Positions 5,303-5,749 of a stretch of DNA of 5,749 bases are shown here, piece after piece (position 1 is the first letter of the stretch; each line of letters opens with the position of its first letter). The position numbers and the translations under genes were made by a program. The stretch comes from Kiritimatiellia bacterium (GTDB lineage Bacteria; Verrucomicrobiota; Kiritimatiellia; B70-G9): the NCBI GenBank assembly GCA_012961745.1, contig DTYT01000086.1:1-5749 (forward strand). Reading direction: 5' to 3'. A model generated the notes under the pieces. It had not been told where the DNA came from, ran no database searches, and was given only the letters and a program-made list of their open reading frames with translations.

Positions 5303-5749
5303 ATGCGGGAAGCCGACACATCGCCGCAGGACGGCGGCCGGCGCCGTCTTGTCCCCCGGCTGAGCCCGGTAGAAGCGGTGGCGCTTGCTTATCTTGCCGC
5401 CAGCCTTTTCCTTATCTCGGTTTCCGGAAGGCGCTACTATTGGATATTGCCGGAATGCGGCTTGATCGTGGCGAAGATGGCGCTATGGGCCGTACCGGCG
5501 GTTGCGGTGGCAATAGTCGCCGACGTCTTCGGGTGGGCCGCCCGCAGCAGGCGCCTCGTCCTGTTGGCCTATTACCTGCTTCTGACCATCGCCCTCATCG
5601 GCACGCAGCTGGAGGCTTCCCTGATCCGCACTCACTACCTGTCCCGCATGACCCGCATGGTCAGGGAGGTGGGCGTCCTCAGCTTGGCATGCATGGTCCT
5701 GCTGGCGGTCGCCCTGGCGGTCGGGTGGTATCGGCACCGTGAGCGGACC
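5303..5749 (+). CDS. Four-helix membrane protein of unknown function (C-terminus beyond right edge)
   Basis: 149 residues are visible with no stop before the window ends. The N-terminal ~22 residues are polar and Arg-rich. Four hydrophobic segments follow, at about 25-43 (AVALAYLAASLFLISVSG), 55-78 (LIVAKMALWAVPAVAVAIVA), 83-103 (RLVLLAYYLLLTIALIGTQL) and 121-141 (VGVLSLACMVLLAVALAVGW), separated by Arg-rich loops. It is therefore an inner membrane protein. No enzymatic or transport motif is recognisable. The start is ATG 5303, which has GGAG six bases upstream; an in-frame GTG at 5291 would add four residues with a poorer site. It points away from the tRNA-rnhB unit, so it is a separate transcript. 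Confidence 0.75.
   Translation, partial: MREADTSPQDGGRRRLVPRLSPVEAVALAYLAASLFLISVSGRRYYWILPECGLIVAKMALWAVPAVAVAIVADVFGWAARSRRLVLLAYYLLLTIALIGTQLEASLIRTHYLSRMTRMVREVGVLSLACMVLLAVALAVGWYRHRERT

Overview
This GC-rich bacterial window carries compactly packed genes on both strands. The gene set suggests a Gram-negative organism, probably an anaerobe: a lipoprotein signal with a lipobox, a molybdenum hydroxylase of the FAD-less Mop type, and HemW. I cannot place it taxonomically with confidence. UGA is a normal stop here, since three minus-strand genes end in TGA.

Layout. Positions 1-669 (minus) hold the N-terminal third of a fused [2Fe-2S]/molybdopterin hydroxylase that runs off the left edge. 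It diverges from hemW (717-1895, plus) across a very short shared promoter region in which the two candidate -10 boxes overlap. Downstream of hemW is a dCMP deaminase (1985-2458, plus). Converging on it from the right is a minus-strand transcription unit that reads from right to left: tRNA-His(GTG) with encoded CCA, an unrecognised 133-residue protein, rnhB (RNase HII), yraN (UPF0102, nuclease-like) and a lipoprotein with two retropepsin-like lobes. The last plus-strand gene (5303 to the right edge) is an incomplete four-helix membrane protein that diverges from the tRNA.

The most notable feature is the dCMP deaminase. Its reading frame is intact and conserved from end to end, except for one in-frame TGA at 2324-2326. 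That TGA sits exactly where the family has the first cysteine of its P-C-x-x-C zinc-binding motif. The 38 bases that follow can fold into a stem-loop resembling a bacterial SECIS element: a GAUU apical loop that begins with G, 17 nt after the UGA. I read this as a candidate selenoprotein, a dCMP deaminase with selenocysteine as a catalytic zinc ligand. The main alternative is a single point mutation or sequencing error (TGC or TGT to TGA).

Functionally the window is mixed housekeeping: heme trafficking (HemW), dUMP supply for thymidylate (dCMP deaminase), removal of RNA from DNA (RNase HII), a His tRNA, and envelope proteolysis. The molybdenum enzyme adds an accessory redox function.
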